Source: Lysinibacillus sphaericus OT4b.31 (GTDB lineage Bacteria > Bacillota > Bacilli > Bacillales_A > Planococcaceae). Taken from it: a DNA stretch of 64,000 nucleotides. The DNA is taken from the NCBI RefSeq assembly GCF_000392615.1, contig NZ_KB933404.1, forward strand, positions 1 to 64,000. The letters are read 5' to 3'. Made by a program: the position numbers and the translations under genes. The notes below the pieces were generated by a model. It was not told the DNA's origin and did no database searches. It saw only the letters and a list, made by a program, of their open reading frames with translations. Shown here piece after piece: positions 1 to 8,555 of the stretch (positions are counted from its first letter, which is position 1; each line of letters opens with the position of its first letter).

Positions 1-272
1 ACGACAAATGTGAGTGCAAACATGATGAAAAACATAAAGATCATGACTGTAAAGGTTGCGTTTGTAATCTATTAAAACGCTTTGAGCCAGGAACTTTAGT
101 TGACGTCCTATTAGCAGGCGGCGGTAGTTTCCTTTATGTTTATTTCTTAGCCTTAGACCCGAAAAATTGTTGTGCGTACTTCCTTGAAGTAGGAGACGCT
201 GCTGCAGCTACGCCAATTGTCATCGACTGTCAAAAAATCGCCGCTATTATCAAAAGAAATTCTGTGGCGTAA
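1..272 (+). CDS. Cys/His-rich small protein, C-terminal 89 residues only
   Basis: The frame enters from the left edge (codons begin at base 3) and stops at TAA 270-272, so the N-terminus is missing. The visible part opens with a charged Cys/His stretch (CECKHDEKHKDHDCKGCVC) and continues into a compact, beta-rich looking segment with the landmarks ALDPKNCCAYFLEVGD and ATPIVIDCQKIAAI. This composition is typical of small spore-surface proteins in Bacillales, but I do not recognise the exact family, so the spore link is inference. A clear terminator follows 13 bases after the stop, so it is probably the last gene of its unit. Confidence 0.6.
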   Translation, partial: DKCECKHDEKHKDHDCKGCVCNLLKRFEPGTLVDVLLAGGGSFLYVYFLALDPKNCCAYFLEVGDAAAATPIVIDCQKIAAIIKRNSVA

Positions 273-284
273 CTTTTACTGGGT

Positions 285-310
285 CTCTTCCCCTATGGAA
301 GAGGCTTTTT
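285..310 (+). terminator. Intrinsic terminator of the Cys-rich gene
   Basis: Seven-pair stem CTCTTCC (285-291) / GGAAGAG (297-303) with a 5-nt loop, followed by a run of T. Confidence 0.85.
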
Positions 311-344
311 AATATTAATATCCCTCAATAGTGTCCTAAACAGC

Positions 345-381
345 AAAAAGATCACTCATAATGTAAACAATGAGTGACTTT
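345..381 (-). terminator. Terminator of the P-type ATPase gene (bidirectional)
   Basis: Stem TCACTCAT (352-359) / ATGAGTGA (370-377) with an A run on its left and a T run on its right, so it can end transcription on both strands. It lies about 28 bases past the ATPase stop. Confidence 0.85.
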
Positions 382-404
382 TTATAAAATGCTTTGAAAT
401 GGCA

Positions 405-3011
405 TTATTTACTTCTCACAAACAGCAGTTTAACCCACTGATTAACTAAAAATGGCATGCAGGACAAGCTATAAATTAAACCTAATTGTGCGCCACTTAA
501 TGTTGCCACCTCGAACATACCCGTAAACGATGGAACAAATAATACTAAATGTAGACTTAAAAATCCTATTAAAAATGCTAGCCACGTATATTTATTAGAA
601 AATACACCAATTGTGAAGAGCGATTCTTTCGATCGGGAGTTAAAGCCATGTACTAATCTTGACAAACATAAGGTTGTAAAGGCCATTGTGGTTGCCGTTA
701 GAGTATCTCCGGTTGACAAACCTATGCGAAAAGCAATAATTGTAGAGATAGCAATTAATAATCCTTCAAGCATCACTTGGGTAGTAAAAGCTTTATTCAG
801 TAATGGTGTGTGAATATTTCTAGGCTTGTCCTTCATTGTCTTTTTATTGTGAGGCTCTAAACCGATTGCAATCGCTGGCAAACTATCAGTAAGCAAGTTA
901 ATAAATAATAGATGCACGGGTGCAAAGGGAACTGGCAAGCCTAATACCGTAGCATATAATACAACAAAAATTGCACCTGCATTGCCTGATAATAAGAATA
1001 GAATGGCGTTTTTAATGTTCGTATAAAGGCTTCTCCCATTCGAAATAGCCTTGACAATTGTTGAAAAATTATCATCCGTTAAGATCATTGAGGATGCATC
1101 TTTCGCTACCTCAGTACCGGTAATTCCCATTGCCACACCGATATCAGCTTGTTTTAAAGCAGGACCATCATTGACCCCATCTCCGGTCATAGCAACTACA
1201 TTTCCTTTTTCCTGCCAAGCTTTAACGATGCGAATTTTCTGCTCCGGTGTTACTCGTGCGTAGACAGAGAGAGCTGGAACCAATTCTTGTAGTTGCCGAT
1301 CCGTTAAACCTTCAATTTCATATCCTTCGATTGCTTCTGAAGGGTCTTTTAATATACCAATTTGTTTAGCAATAGCAGTTGCTGTTATTTTATGGTCACC
1401 AGTAATCATAACTGGTTTAATACCAGCTTTTATGCAACTTTCAACAGCAGCTTTTGATTCTTTCCTCGGAGGATCCATCATCGCCGTTAATCCAACGAAA
1501 ATTAAATCTCTTTCATGTTCTACATTAAGCGTTTGACTTGCCTTCATCTCCTTGTAAGCAATTGCTAATACCCTTAAACCATTCATAGAAAAGTTACGAT
1601 TCACTTCTTCAATTTTTTTACGCTGTTCTTCTGTAATATCAATACTTCCTTTAGCCGTTTCGATTTTTACAATTTTAGATAGTAGAACATCTAATGCTCC
1701 CTTAGTAATCATAATATTTTTCTGATCGATATGATGCACTGTACTCATTAGCTTTCTGTCTGAATCAAAAGGAAGTTCTGCCACTCTTGGATAGTGCTCT
1801 CTTAGCATTAACTCGTCAAAACCGTACTGCTTCCCTAATTTCACGAGTGCAATTTCAGTGGGGTCTCCTATTTCTTTCTGATCACTTCCCAAGGCGTTAT
1901 TACATAACAATGCTTTTACAATAAGTTTTTTCTGCATCGCATTTTCTGTATGTAGTTGATCATGCGGTATGACTTTTTGATCAACATATACTTGTTGAAC
2001 AATCATTTTATTTTCAGTTAAAGTTCCTGTTTTATCTGAACAAATAACAGAAACACTTCCCAGACTTTCAACAGCATAAAGCTTTCGTATGATGGCATTT
2101 TCTTTCGCCATTTTTTGTGTCCCAAAAGCCAGTACGATGGTAACAATTGAACTTAATGCTTCTGGAATTGCCGCCACTGCAAGTGAAACTGCAAACATAA
2201 ATGATTCTACTAACTCCCGTCCTCGAATAAGGTCAATCGTAAAAATGACGACACAAATCATCGTAATACCTAATGCTAATTTTTCACCAAATTGATCTAG
2301 ACTCACTTGTAGAGGTGTTTTTTTCTCTTTTGCCGTATCCAATAAGTTTGCAATTTTCCCTATTTCTGTTTCCATCCCAATAGCTGTGACAATTACAGTG
2401 CCACGTCCATTCGTAACAAAACAACCGGTGAAAACCATATTTTTTTTATCAGCGATGGTTATTTGATGTTCTTTAATGGGCGCTGTACTTTTCGCTACAG
2501 CTAATGACTCACCTGTCAACGAACTTTCATTTATATGCAAATTATGACTTTCTAATAATCTGCCATCAGCATTGATATAATCTCCAGCCTCTAAAAAAAG
2601 AATATCACCAACCACAATGTCCTTTGATGAAATCTCTACTATCTGATTATTTCGCATCACTTTTGCAACTGGAGAGGTCAAAGCTTTTAGATTGTCCAAA
2701 GACTGTTCTGCCTTGACATGCTGTATTGTGCCCAAGATTGCATTTAAAAAAACGACAATCATAATGACAATAGTACTTTCTACTTCACCTAATAGTAATG
2801 AGATAACAGCAGCAACAATTAAAATAATGACTAATAAATCTTTAAACTGTCCGAAGAAAACCGCGAATGTACTTATTTTTTTTCCTTCCGCCAATTTATT
2901 ATACCCGTATACTTCTTGTCGCTTTTGGACGTCTTCATCACTCAATCCTTGATTTGTTACGTTCAACTGTGCCATGACTTCATCTGATAAATGTTGATGA
3001 TATTGTGCCAT
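405..3011 (-). CDS. P-type cation ATPase, type II (Ca2+-transporting)
   Basis: An ATP-driven cation pump of the plasma membrane, 868 residues from the chosen start. In order: N-terminal cation-ATPase segment, actuator domain with SLTGES (about 164-169), M4 with AIPEAL (about 281-286, the PEGL-type ion site of SERCA-like pumps), phosphorylation motif SDKTGTLT (Asp about 326), nucleotide domain, hinge with TGDGVND, and six C-terminal membrane helices beginning near NLLTDSLPAIAIGLEP. The PEAL and NLxTD motifs point to type II Ca2+ pumps of the PMCA/YloB kind, not P1B metal pumps or type III Mg pumps; the ion is inferred. The start is the ATG at 3011 because GGAAGGGG lies 7 bases upstream; an ATG 20 codons earlier has no such site. 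It is monocistronic with its own terminator. Confidence 0.92.
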   Translation of the reverse strand: MAQYHQHLSDEVMAQLNVTNQGLSDEDVQKRQEVYGYNKLAEGKKISTFAVFFGQFKDLLVIILIVAAVISLLLGEVESTIVIMIVVFLNAILGTIQHVKAEQSLDNLKALTSPVAKVMRNNQIVEISSKDIVVGDILFLEAGDYINADGRLLESHNLHINESSLTGESLAVAKSTAPIKEHQITIADKKNMVFTGCFVTNGRGTVIVTAIGMETEIGKIANLLDTAKEKKTPLQVSLDQFGEKLALGITMICVVIFTIDLIRGRELVESFMFAVSLAVAAIPEALSSIVTIVLAFGTQKMAKENAIIRKLYAVESLGSVSVICSDKTGTLTENKMIVQQVYVDQKVIPHDQLHTENAMQKKLIVKALLCNNALGSDQKEIGDPTEIALVKLGKQYGFDELMLREHYPRVAELPFDSDRKLMSTVHHIDQKNIMITKGALDVLLSKIVKIETAKGSIDITEEQRKKIEEVNRNFSMNGLRVLAIAYKEMKASQTLNVEHERDLIFVGLTAMMDPPRKESKAAVESCIKAGIKPVMITGDHKITATAIAKQIGILKDPSEAIEGYEIEGLTDRQLQELVPALSVYARVTPEQKIRIVKAWQEKGNVVAMTGDGVNDGPALKQADIGVAMGITGTEVAKDASSMILTDDNFSTIVKAISNGRSLYTNIKNAILFLLSGNAGAIFVVLYATVLGLPVPFAPVHLLFINLLTDSLPAIAIGLEPHNKKTMKDKPRNIHTPLLNKAFTTQVMLEGLLIAISTIIAFRIGLSTGDTLTATTMAFTTLCLSRLVHGFNSRSKESLFTIGVFSNKYTWLAFLIGFLSLHLVLFVPSFTGMFEVATLSGAQLGLIYSLSCMPFLVNQWVKLLFVRSK

Positions 3012-3601
3012 TTGATTCCCCTTCCAGTGTGTAATTACTAGACCATCGTGCTCATTAAAAAGAAACTGCACTATTTTACCTACTTACTATAGTGTCTCTC
3101 ATATCCTATAAAGACTGTCAAAACAAAAGGGAGATAGAGGAAACGGAATATTTATTTATGTTCTAGTAGTAAACATATCTTTATCCTGCATATACAATTT
3201 GATAGCTTACATTTCTTTTGTTATAGCCCTCCATGTGGTTCTCCATCTCCGTAATACTCAATATTATTCCTTGTTGTATTCCAGTATGATAATAATTGAT
3301 ATAGAAATTAAATTATTTGTTAGATTAGTGAGAATATAATATAGACTCGCCATAACGAAAGAATTATCAAGCTTTTTTAGAGCACTTCACGGGGACACTT
3401 TATACTAGGAATTGCGTTTATACAAAAAATATGGCTTGTCATAGTCAAAGACTACAACAAACCACCGTTTATATTCTCTTAAGGTTACTTCAATAACCAT
3501 AAGAGAACTTTTGCACATTTAACTATCTCTTGTTGGGATAAAAAAAGAGCTTGCAATCAAAAAAACCGCTCTCATTTGCTTTTACCGATACTGGGAAACA
3601 G
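3012..3601. other. Intergenic stretch with one long inverted repeat
   Basis: AT-rich DNA between two leftward genes. It holds the inverted repeat at 3474-3507; otherwise I see no ORF with a ribosome binding site and no recognisable RNA. Confidence 0.6.
3474..3507. repeat. Inverted repeat, 14-bp arms
   Basis: Arms TTCTCTTAAGGTTA (3474-3487) and TAACCATAAGAGAA (3494-3507) pair with one mismatch around a 6-nt loop, followed on the + side by CTTTT. It could be a terminator or an operator; no gene ends directly before it on the + strand, and on the - strand it lies past the AHSA1 gene at 3602, whose terminator it may be. Confidence 0.55.
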
Positions 3602-4099
3602 TTACCCTTTATAGCTAACTTCCCCAGTCTCGACTAATTCCTTAAGTCCCATAAACATTAAATTCCAACCATGTTCAGTTCCATCGTGATACTCTCCAAG
3701 TGCTATTTCAATATCAGCTTTAGTCCAATTTTCATCATGAGGTACGTAGATAACTTGTGAAAATGTCATTTTACAACCTTGCTGAAGTTTTGTTAGTTCC
3801 ACTGTAATGGTATCTTGTGATTCACTAAACTGTGGCATTTTGAACGTAAATACTAATTTCACTGGAGGATCTATTTCTAAATACTCACCTATCGCGCGAT
3901 AATCTTTACCATCTCGTCGATCAATCATTTCCCATTTGCCGCCCACTTGTGGATTATTTTGCGCGACAATATTTGTCTCTTCTAATGTAAAAAACCATTT
4001 CCTCATCATCTCAGGATGCAGCCATGCATCAAATACTCTTTCAGGTACTACATCAAAAATTCTTGTCATTGTTAAAGTAGTTGTTGAATAATTGTTCAT
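3602..4099 (-). CDS. AHSA1/SRPBCC (START-like) domain protein
   Basis: A 165-residue soluble protein of the activator-of-Hsp90-ATPase-homologue-1 superfamily, a helix-grip fold with a hydrophobic ligand cavity. Family landmarks are VFDAWLHPEMMRKWFF near the N-terminus, GGKWEMIDRRDGKDYRAIGEY (in part), and the closing helix EHGWNLMFMGLKELVETG. Many relatives sit beside ArsR regulators and act on small organic compounds, but no regulator is adjacent here, so the substrate is unknown. Start at ATG 4099 is set by AAAGGGAGC 7 bases upstream, six codons inside the longest frame. A second, shorter AHSA1 gene lies at 57140. Confidence 0.85.
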   Translation of the reverse strand: MNNYSTTTLTMTRIFDVVPERVFDAWLHPEMMRKWFFTLEETNIVAQNNPQVGGKWEMIDRRDGKDYRAIGEYLEIDPPVKLVFTFKMPQFSESQDTITVELTKLQQGCKMTFSQVIYVPHDENWTKADIEIALGEYHDGTEHGWNLMFMGLKELVETGEVSYKG

Positions 4100-4460
4100 C
4101 CTATTGCTCCCTTTCAATAGTTTTCAAGCATAACAAAATGGTTACTGCAAAATTGCTCATAAAGTGCAACTATGCGCGTTCTTCCAGCGACATCATACGA
4201 ACAATATCACTTCTTATTGAATATGCCAAAGTGTAGATGATATTATTAGCATGTTTAACCTATAATTGATGCCTTACTCTTATTCAACTGAATTAGTGAT
4301 ATTAGTCATCTTGAACTGTTCACTCATCCATTCACACACCAATCATCCTATACGATAACGTAACCTACACAAATGAAATGGGCATTCGTTTATTGCTATA
4401 AAAGCTCTATACATATCCTGTACTAGTGATGAACATCTAAATCATTCGGAAAGGATGTAA
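4100..4460. other. Intergenic region between divergent genes
   Basis: About 360 bases of AT-rich DNA that must hold the promoters of the AHSA1 gene (leftward) and the cupin gene (rightward). I see no further ORF, repeat or structured RNA. Confidence 0.5.
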
Positions 4461-4496
4461 ATTATTAGTTCGAATATTGATTACACTTCACCATCG

Positions 4497-5111
4497 ATGC
4501 AGTTCACATTTGATGTAAATAAAAGTCCTCTATTTAAAAAGGACAATCAGAATTTTATCAACATTCTAGGCGTTGAACAGTTAAATACACTTGAAAATGT
4601 ATCGTTACTAGATATTTTTCTTAGTACAAATAATGTAGTTGAGCCACATTATCATCAAAATGCTGGGGAACTTGTCTATTGTGTCTCCGGGGCTGCAACT
4701 GTCTCAATACTTAATCCATTCACAAAGCAAATTCAAAACTACCCCATTCGACCAGGTCAAGTTGCGAATGTACCACAAGGCTGGTGGCACTATGAAATTG
4801 CTACAACTGATAATACACATTTACTTGCCATTTTTGACGCTCCAACACCAGAAGTAATTTTAGGTTCAGATATTTTGAAATTTACGCCAGCTAATGTAAT
4901 GGCACACACTTATTGTTTAGACGAAAATCAGTGGAAGAAAACAATCGCTCCCGTTGTACCGTCAACATATATTGGCCCTGCTAATAATTGTCACCGAAAT
5001 CAGAATCCGACTTCTACACCCCAAACCAACCCTTATATAAATACCTATCAACAGCAAATGAATCCTTATCACTACCCATATCCATACGGTAATCCATATG
5101 GGTCACAATAA
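4497..5111 (+). CDS. Mono-cupin protein with Tyr/Pro-rich tail
   Basis: A 204-residue single-cupin protein. Cupin motif 1 is seen as PHYHQNAGELVYCVSG (two His, Glu, Gly) and motif 2 as GQVANVPQGWWHYEIA (PxG and a His), giving the usual three-His-one-Glu metal site. The domain order resembles one half of the bicupin oxalate decarboxylases, but catalysis is not shown. The C-terminal 50 residues are Pro/Tyr/Asn-rich (ending YPYPYGNPYGSQ), as in spore-coat or exosporium proteins. Start is uncertain: ATG 4497 has no ribosome binding site, whereas GGAAAGG at 4448-4454 is followed after 6 bases by in-frame ATT 4461, which would add 12 residues. A terminator follows. Confidence 0.8.
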   Translation: MQFTFDVNKSPLFKKDNQNFINILGVEQLNTLENVSLLDIFLSTNNVVEPHYHQNAGELVYCVSGAATVSILNPFTKQIQNYPIRPGQVANVPQGWWHYEIATTDNTHLLAIFDAPTPEVILGSDILKFTPANVMAHTYCLDENQWKKTIAPVVPSTYIGPANNCHRNQNPTSTPQTNPYINTYQQQMNPYHYPYPYGNPYGSQ

Positions 5112-5112
5112 T

Positions 5113-5156
5113 GCTCTCCGCTGTAGCTTCTAGCTTTGCTACAGCTTTTTGAGAGC
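5113..5156 (+). terminator. Terminator of the cupin gene
   Basis: Stem GCTGTAGC (5120-5127) / GCTACAGC (5138-5145), then TTTTT, with a second outer pairing GCTCTC / GAGAGC. Confidence 0.8.
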
Positions 5157-5513
5157 AACTACATATAAAAATGATAGTGTTTGGCTAAGTAACCGACTAT
5201 ATTATCAATCGAATTTAAACATTTTATACACCACAAAAAATACCGATTATTTAATGCCAACGTATGTATTAGGAGATTTACAACACAATATTGCATATTT
5301 TATTTCTTAGATATCCTTGCATTGTTACTGATAAACGTAATAAGCAAAAATAGTAGCATAACAACTTAAAAATAAAAAGAAGTTTCAATCGCGCTTCGCA
5401 CTATTTCCACACCCAAAATAATCCTTTTTTAAAAAAAGTTGAATAAAATATATTTTTATAGCCCATCCTATTCTCATATAAAAAAACTATAATATGAATT
5501 AGGAAGTGTAACT
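5157..5513. other. Intergenic, nothing recognised
   Basis: AT-rich spacer between the cupin terminator and the next rightward gene. No ORF with a credible ribosome binding site and no repeat was seen. Confidence 0.5.
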
Positions 5514-6008
5514 ATGGCTTATTTCAAAAAAAATCTAACATCTCTATCATTACGTTTTAATGAGTTATTTACAATATGGACACATCTCAGTTTAAACAAT
5601 GGCTATATAGCTGCGAATCACTCGTTTTACAAGTATGCTTTGGATAAAGATTTGAGAGCGATCCTTGTGGAATTTATTGAAGTCTTGAAAGATGACAACA
5701 AGCAACTAGAACATTTATTAACAGAAAATAACATAGCTATTCCTCCTATGCCCTGTGAAAATCTTACGATGCAACTCAGGGATATTCGAGGCGGTAAAAA
5801 AGTGAATGATACAGAAATTAGTGCCGTTTTATCCATGAATATTGCTTCTGCATTAATTGCATCTACCCATGCGATGGAAACGTCTACTCAGGTTAATTTA
5901 ACTAGGTTGTTTGGTCAAATTCATATGAAGAATGCCATACTGGGTGCAAAGCTAATACAACTTAGCAAAGATAAAGGTTGGTTGCCTGTTCCTTCTGCTA
6001 TATCGTAA
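5514..6008 (+). CDS. DUF3231-like helical protein
   Basis: A 164-residue, almost entirely helical protein without signal peptide. It opens with LSLRFNELFTIWTHLSLNNG, has a central LTENNIAIPPMPCEN linker and ends KLIQLSKDKGWLPVPSA, the arrangement I associate with the DUF3231 family of Bacillales (four-helix, ferritin-like modules of unknown function). GGAAGTG lies 7 bases before the ATG. No partner gene is adjacent. The family assignment is from remembered pattern, so moderate confidence. Confidence 0.65.
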   Translation: MAYFKKNLTSLSLRFNELFTIWTHLSLNNGYIAANHSFYKYALDKDLRAILVEFIEVLKDDNKQLEHLLTENNIAIPPMPCENLTMQLRDIRGGKKVNDTEISAVLSMNIASALIASTHAMETSTQVNLTRLFGQIHMKNAILGAKLIQLSKDKGWLPVPSAIS

Positions 6009-6272
6009 TGCTAACCATCCGTCCTAACTCAAATAGATCTTAGAACTTTCAGTCGTGTCTTTTTTCGAGACGCGGCTTGTTCTGGTTAGCGTTACTTCCC
6101 GAGGTCATTTCAATTCATTGAGCAAAACTAGTACAATGCTAGCTTTATTCTTCAGTCCCGCAAGTACCAGACCGATAAATATCAGAACTTTAGCCTTTTA
6201 TTCTGACAATGCTCTAAAGAAAAAAGACTACCTAAAGGCAGCCCTATTACATATATTGGTGATATTATTTTT

Positions 6273-6554
6273 TTATTTATCTCTGTTTGTTACTAATAAA
6301 TAATCGAGCGCACTCATTCTAGTAAGCTTGTGTGTAAATTTTATGGCAGCTGCTTTTGAATCAAATGTAAAGTTTTGGAGTTCGTCTGTTGGTATATATT
6401 GATCAGCGATTTTTCGTTTCAGTTTTCGTACAGATAAAATGTGTGAGTCCTCCTCGTATAAGATAACAGCACCAACGTTTCGATAAAGCGTTTGGTCAAT
6501 CGTCGCAACAATTTGCACATTTAATCCATCAAATTCAGTTAAATCTACCTGCAT
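6273..6554 (-). CDS. Hypothetical 93-residue protein
   Basis: Soluble, mixed alpha/beta, no signal peptide or Cys. It begins MQVDLTEFDGLNVQIVATID and ends SALDYLLVTNRDK; the repeated pattern of short strands suggests a small domain, but I do not recognise the family. GGGAGG lies 11 bases before the ATG, a slightly long spacing. It stands alone, upstream of the debris zone. Confidence 0.6.
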   Translation of the reverse strand: MQVDLTEFDGLNVQIVATIDQTLYRNVGAVILYEEDSHILSVRKLKRKIADQYIPTDELQNFTFDSKAAAIKFTHKLTRMSALDYLLVTNRDK

Positions 6555-6766
6555 TTATTTACCAGCCTCCCTCTATCTTTACATTCGATTCCCATCTAAA
6601 AGAATCCTTCTTTCCAATATAAAAACGGAGGTAACTCTCATTTGTCCCTATCAATTTTTTAGAAAAGGGAATTCTAACTCTATTTGTGTTAATGGCTTTC
6701 CGCATTCATCAAAAGAACTATTGACTTGTGCTAGTATGCAATGATAAACCAATAAACTTAAACTTC

Positions 6767-6783
6767 TAAATTAATGAGAAGTC
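6767..6783. repeat. 17-bp direct repeat, left copy
   Basis: TAAATTAATGAGAAGTC, identical to 7216-7232. The right copy covers the last codons and stop of the pbuE-like gene. Confidence 0.8.
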
Positions 6784-6789
6784 ACAAAT

Positions 6790-6996
6790 TAACGATAGAA
6801 GTACGTTACGAACACCCATTTTTTTTACATTTTCGGACATTACTATGTCCAACGCATACCATGCTTTTCTGTCGCATCCACAATTACGTTCAATCGTTTC
6901 TTTTCGACGTGAGTAGATTTGTTTCATGTCACTTTAATGACGTAAATGATCGGATTCTTCCACATTATGCGCCCAAATAGGACGTTCAATAATTTT
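6790..6996 (-). pseudogene. Remnant of an IS1182-family transposase C-terminus
   Basis: Read on the - strand, a broken frame gives ERPIWAHNVEESDHLRH, then after a TAA codon DMKQIYSRRKETIER, then after a one-base shift DATEKHGMRWT. These are the characteristic C-terminal blocks of IS1182-type DDE transposases (IWxxHVEEADHLRH, IYxxRKETIER, EKHGMRWTTLRG). At least one stop and one frameshift interrupt it, the N-terminal two thirds are missing and no terminal inverted repeats are evident, so it is dead. Family recognition is by motif memory. Confidence 0.8.
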
Positions 6997-7083
6997 CCGA
7001 TGTCAGCATTTCTAATGGATTTGGTTCACTATTACTATTTCTCGTCATTTTATCCATCACCTCAATCATTTATAGATGACACT

Positions 7084-7210
7084 AGTTGATTGGAGCGCAG
7101 GCGGCGACTTCTGCGGGAAAAGCATGAGCGAAAAGGCCCCGCAGGCGCGTAGCGACGAGGAGACTGAAGTCATGCCCGCGAAAAGCGTCCGTCGTACCGG
7201 AAATCAACGG
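7084..7210 (-). repeat. GC-rich dispersed intergenic repeat, copy 1
   Basis: A 127-bp GC-rich island in AT-rich DNA. Its reverse complement (CCGTTGATTTCC ... CGCTCCAATCAACT) matches 9750-9853 over most of its length, including the block GCCTTTTCGCTCATGC. It contains internal complementary segments, so the transcript would fold. Similar elements are common between genes in Bacillaceae. Confidence 0.8.
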
Positions 7211-7215
7211 CATCA

Positions 7216-7232
7216 TAAATTAATGAGAAGTC
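7216..7232. repeat. 17-bp direct repeat, right copy
   Basis: Identical to 6767-6783 and overlapping the 3' end of the pbuE-like gene (stop codon at 7220-7222). Confidence 0.8.
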
Positions 7233-8392
7233 GGATTTTCTTGTGATAGTGGCGCTCTTTTCAAAGAAAAAACTGCAGTCCCTAAAGCACATAAAACTAA
7301 GACAGCACCAAATCTTGCTAATTCCATAACAGAACCAGTCATCGCAAACAGCGCTCCACCAACTGCTGAGCCGATTGATATACCGATTTGTAAAGCCGCA
7401 GTATTTAAGCTCTGTTGAATATCAGATGTTTTAGGGTCCGTTTGAATTAAATAGTTTTGTAAAGGCGGCGTAAGAGCCCAACTTAGTGCTCCCCACAAAA
7501 CTGTGACGATCAGAAAGAGCGGGAAAGCCACAATTGTATAAGGAATTGAAAATAGTACAATTGCGAATGACGAAATAACAATTACAATAGCCTTACCAGA
7601 ACCTAAATTGTCACTTAACCAACCACCAATAGCATTGCCACTTACTGACGCTATCCCAAATATTAGATAACAAATGCTAATCCATGATGAATCCAAATGA
7701 AATGCTTCTACTAAAAATGGCGTGAAGTAAGCATAGAGCATGTAATGACCCGCCAGCATAAATAGAGTCGTTAAATGCGCACTCGATATTTTTAAATTGG
7801 CTAATGATTTTATTTGAACTTTTAATGGCGTAACCTCTACAACCGGCATTTTTTCTAGCAGTAAAAAAATCAGTATCATTGAAACACTTGAAAGTAGTGC
7901 TATCCCTAAGAAAACAGCACGCCAGCCAAATGCTTCTGTCACAAATATCCCCATCGGAACACCTATTACAAGTGAGGAACTTACACCGATAAAAATAAGT
8001 CCTAATGCTTTTGCGCGATGTCTTGGCTCTACAATTTTTGTTGTAATTGTGAGAGATAGAACAATCACCAATGCTGTACTCATTGCTGTTACAATTCTAG
8101 CAATCATTACTGTTAAAAATGTAGCACTAAAGTAAGTCATAATATTACCTAAAGTAAATACAAATAAGGCAATCAGATACAGGCGTTTCCTTTCTACTTT
8201 TGCCGTTAATGACAAAAGTACAGGAGCAGAAATTGCATACACTAACGCAAAAATAGTAATAAGCTGTCCTGCTGTCGCTAATGATACATTTAAATCATCG
8301 GCAATATGGGGTAGTATCCCACCTACAATTAACTCCACTAATCCGACTGCAAAAGTAGTAGCAGCCAGTATAAAAACTCTCCAATTCATCAA
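7220..8392 (-). CDS. pbuE: Purine base/nucleoside efflux pump, MFS (PbuE-like)
   Basis: A 390-residue, 12-helix major facilitator of the drug:H+ antiporter type. The N-terminal AVGLVELIVGGILPHIADDL, KVERKRLYLIALFVF and the later SDIQQSLNTAALQIGISIGS closely follow B. subtilis PbuE (YdhL), which exports purine bases and ribonucleosides. The assignment is strengthened by a purine riboswitch directly upstream. Two ATGs are adjacent; the first lies 8 bases after GAAGGG. The 3' end is duplicated by a 17-bp direct repeat, so DNA has been inserted just after the stop. Substrate preference is inferred from homology; the aptamer suggests guanine or hypoxanthine sensing. Confidence 0.85.
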   Translation of the reverse strand: MMNWRVFILAATTFAVGLVELIVGGILPHIADDLNVSLATAGQLITIFALVYAISAPVLLSLTAKVERKRLYLIALFVFTLGNIMTYFSATFLTVMIARIVTAMSTALVIVLSLTITTKIVEPRHRAKALGLIFIGVSSSLVIGVPMGIFVTEAFGWRAVFLGIALLSSVSMILIFLLLEKMPVVEVTPLKVQIKSLANLKISSAHLTTLFMLAGHYMLYAYFTPFLVEAFHLDSSWISICYLIFGIASVSGNAIGGWLSDNLGSGKAIVIVISSFAIVLFSIPYTIVAFPLFLIVTVLWGALSWALTPPLQNYLIQTDPKTSDIQQSLNTAALQIGISIGSAVGGALFAMTGSVMELARFGAVLVLCALGTAVFSLKRAPLSQENPTSH

Positions 8393-8433
8393 ATCAACCC
8401 TTCTATTGCTTCCATCTTGTACGGGTCAATTTA

Positions 8434-8538
8434 TAAAAAAATCCTGACTACAAAAATGAAAGCATAATTTTTGTAGTCAGGATTTTATGGTTCCTGGTAG
8501 AGACCCTCAATCCATATTATTGAGGTTATACATATCAA
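8434..8538 (-). promoter_or_regulatory. Purine riboswitch (C at specificity position) with terminator
   Basis: On the - strand the conserved purine aptamer blocks appear in order: J1/2 TATAACC, P2 CTCAAT/ATTGAG closing loop AATATGG, J2/3 GGTCTCTACC, P3 AGGA/TCCT closing loop with CCATAAA, and J3/1 GACTAC. The base that decides the ligand (position 74 of the xpt numbering) is C, as in guanine-type aptamers; adenine-type ones, including B. subtilis pbuE, have U. A 19-pair terminator (8439-8457 with 8467-8485, then U run) uses the P3 3' strand, J3/1 and P1 3' strand, so ligand binding should prevent termination: an ON switch. Confidence 0.9.
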
Positions 8539-8555
8539 ATTATTTTACTTTAGCT

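Larger units (their letters stand above)
6555..7083. other. Debris zone between the 93-residue gene and pbuE
   Basis: Contains a transposase remnant (6790-6996), one copy of a 17-bp direct repeat (6767-6783), a 20-codon ORF on the - strand (6986-7048, GAGGTG 9 bases upstream of its ATG) and, on the - strand at about 6659-6772, a reading frame ending TQIELEFPFLKN without a start codon, which looks like the tail of a lost gene. Confidence 0.55.

Noticed and set aside
6055-6303. 82-codon rightward frame ending in a hydrophobic segment
   Set aside because: No ribosome binding site, runs into the 3' end of the supported gene at 6273, and the opposite strand looks more like old coding sequence.
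6774-6980. 68-codon rightward frame
   Set aside because: Antisense to the transposase remnant, whose conserved motifs show the true strand.
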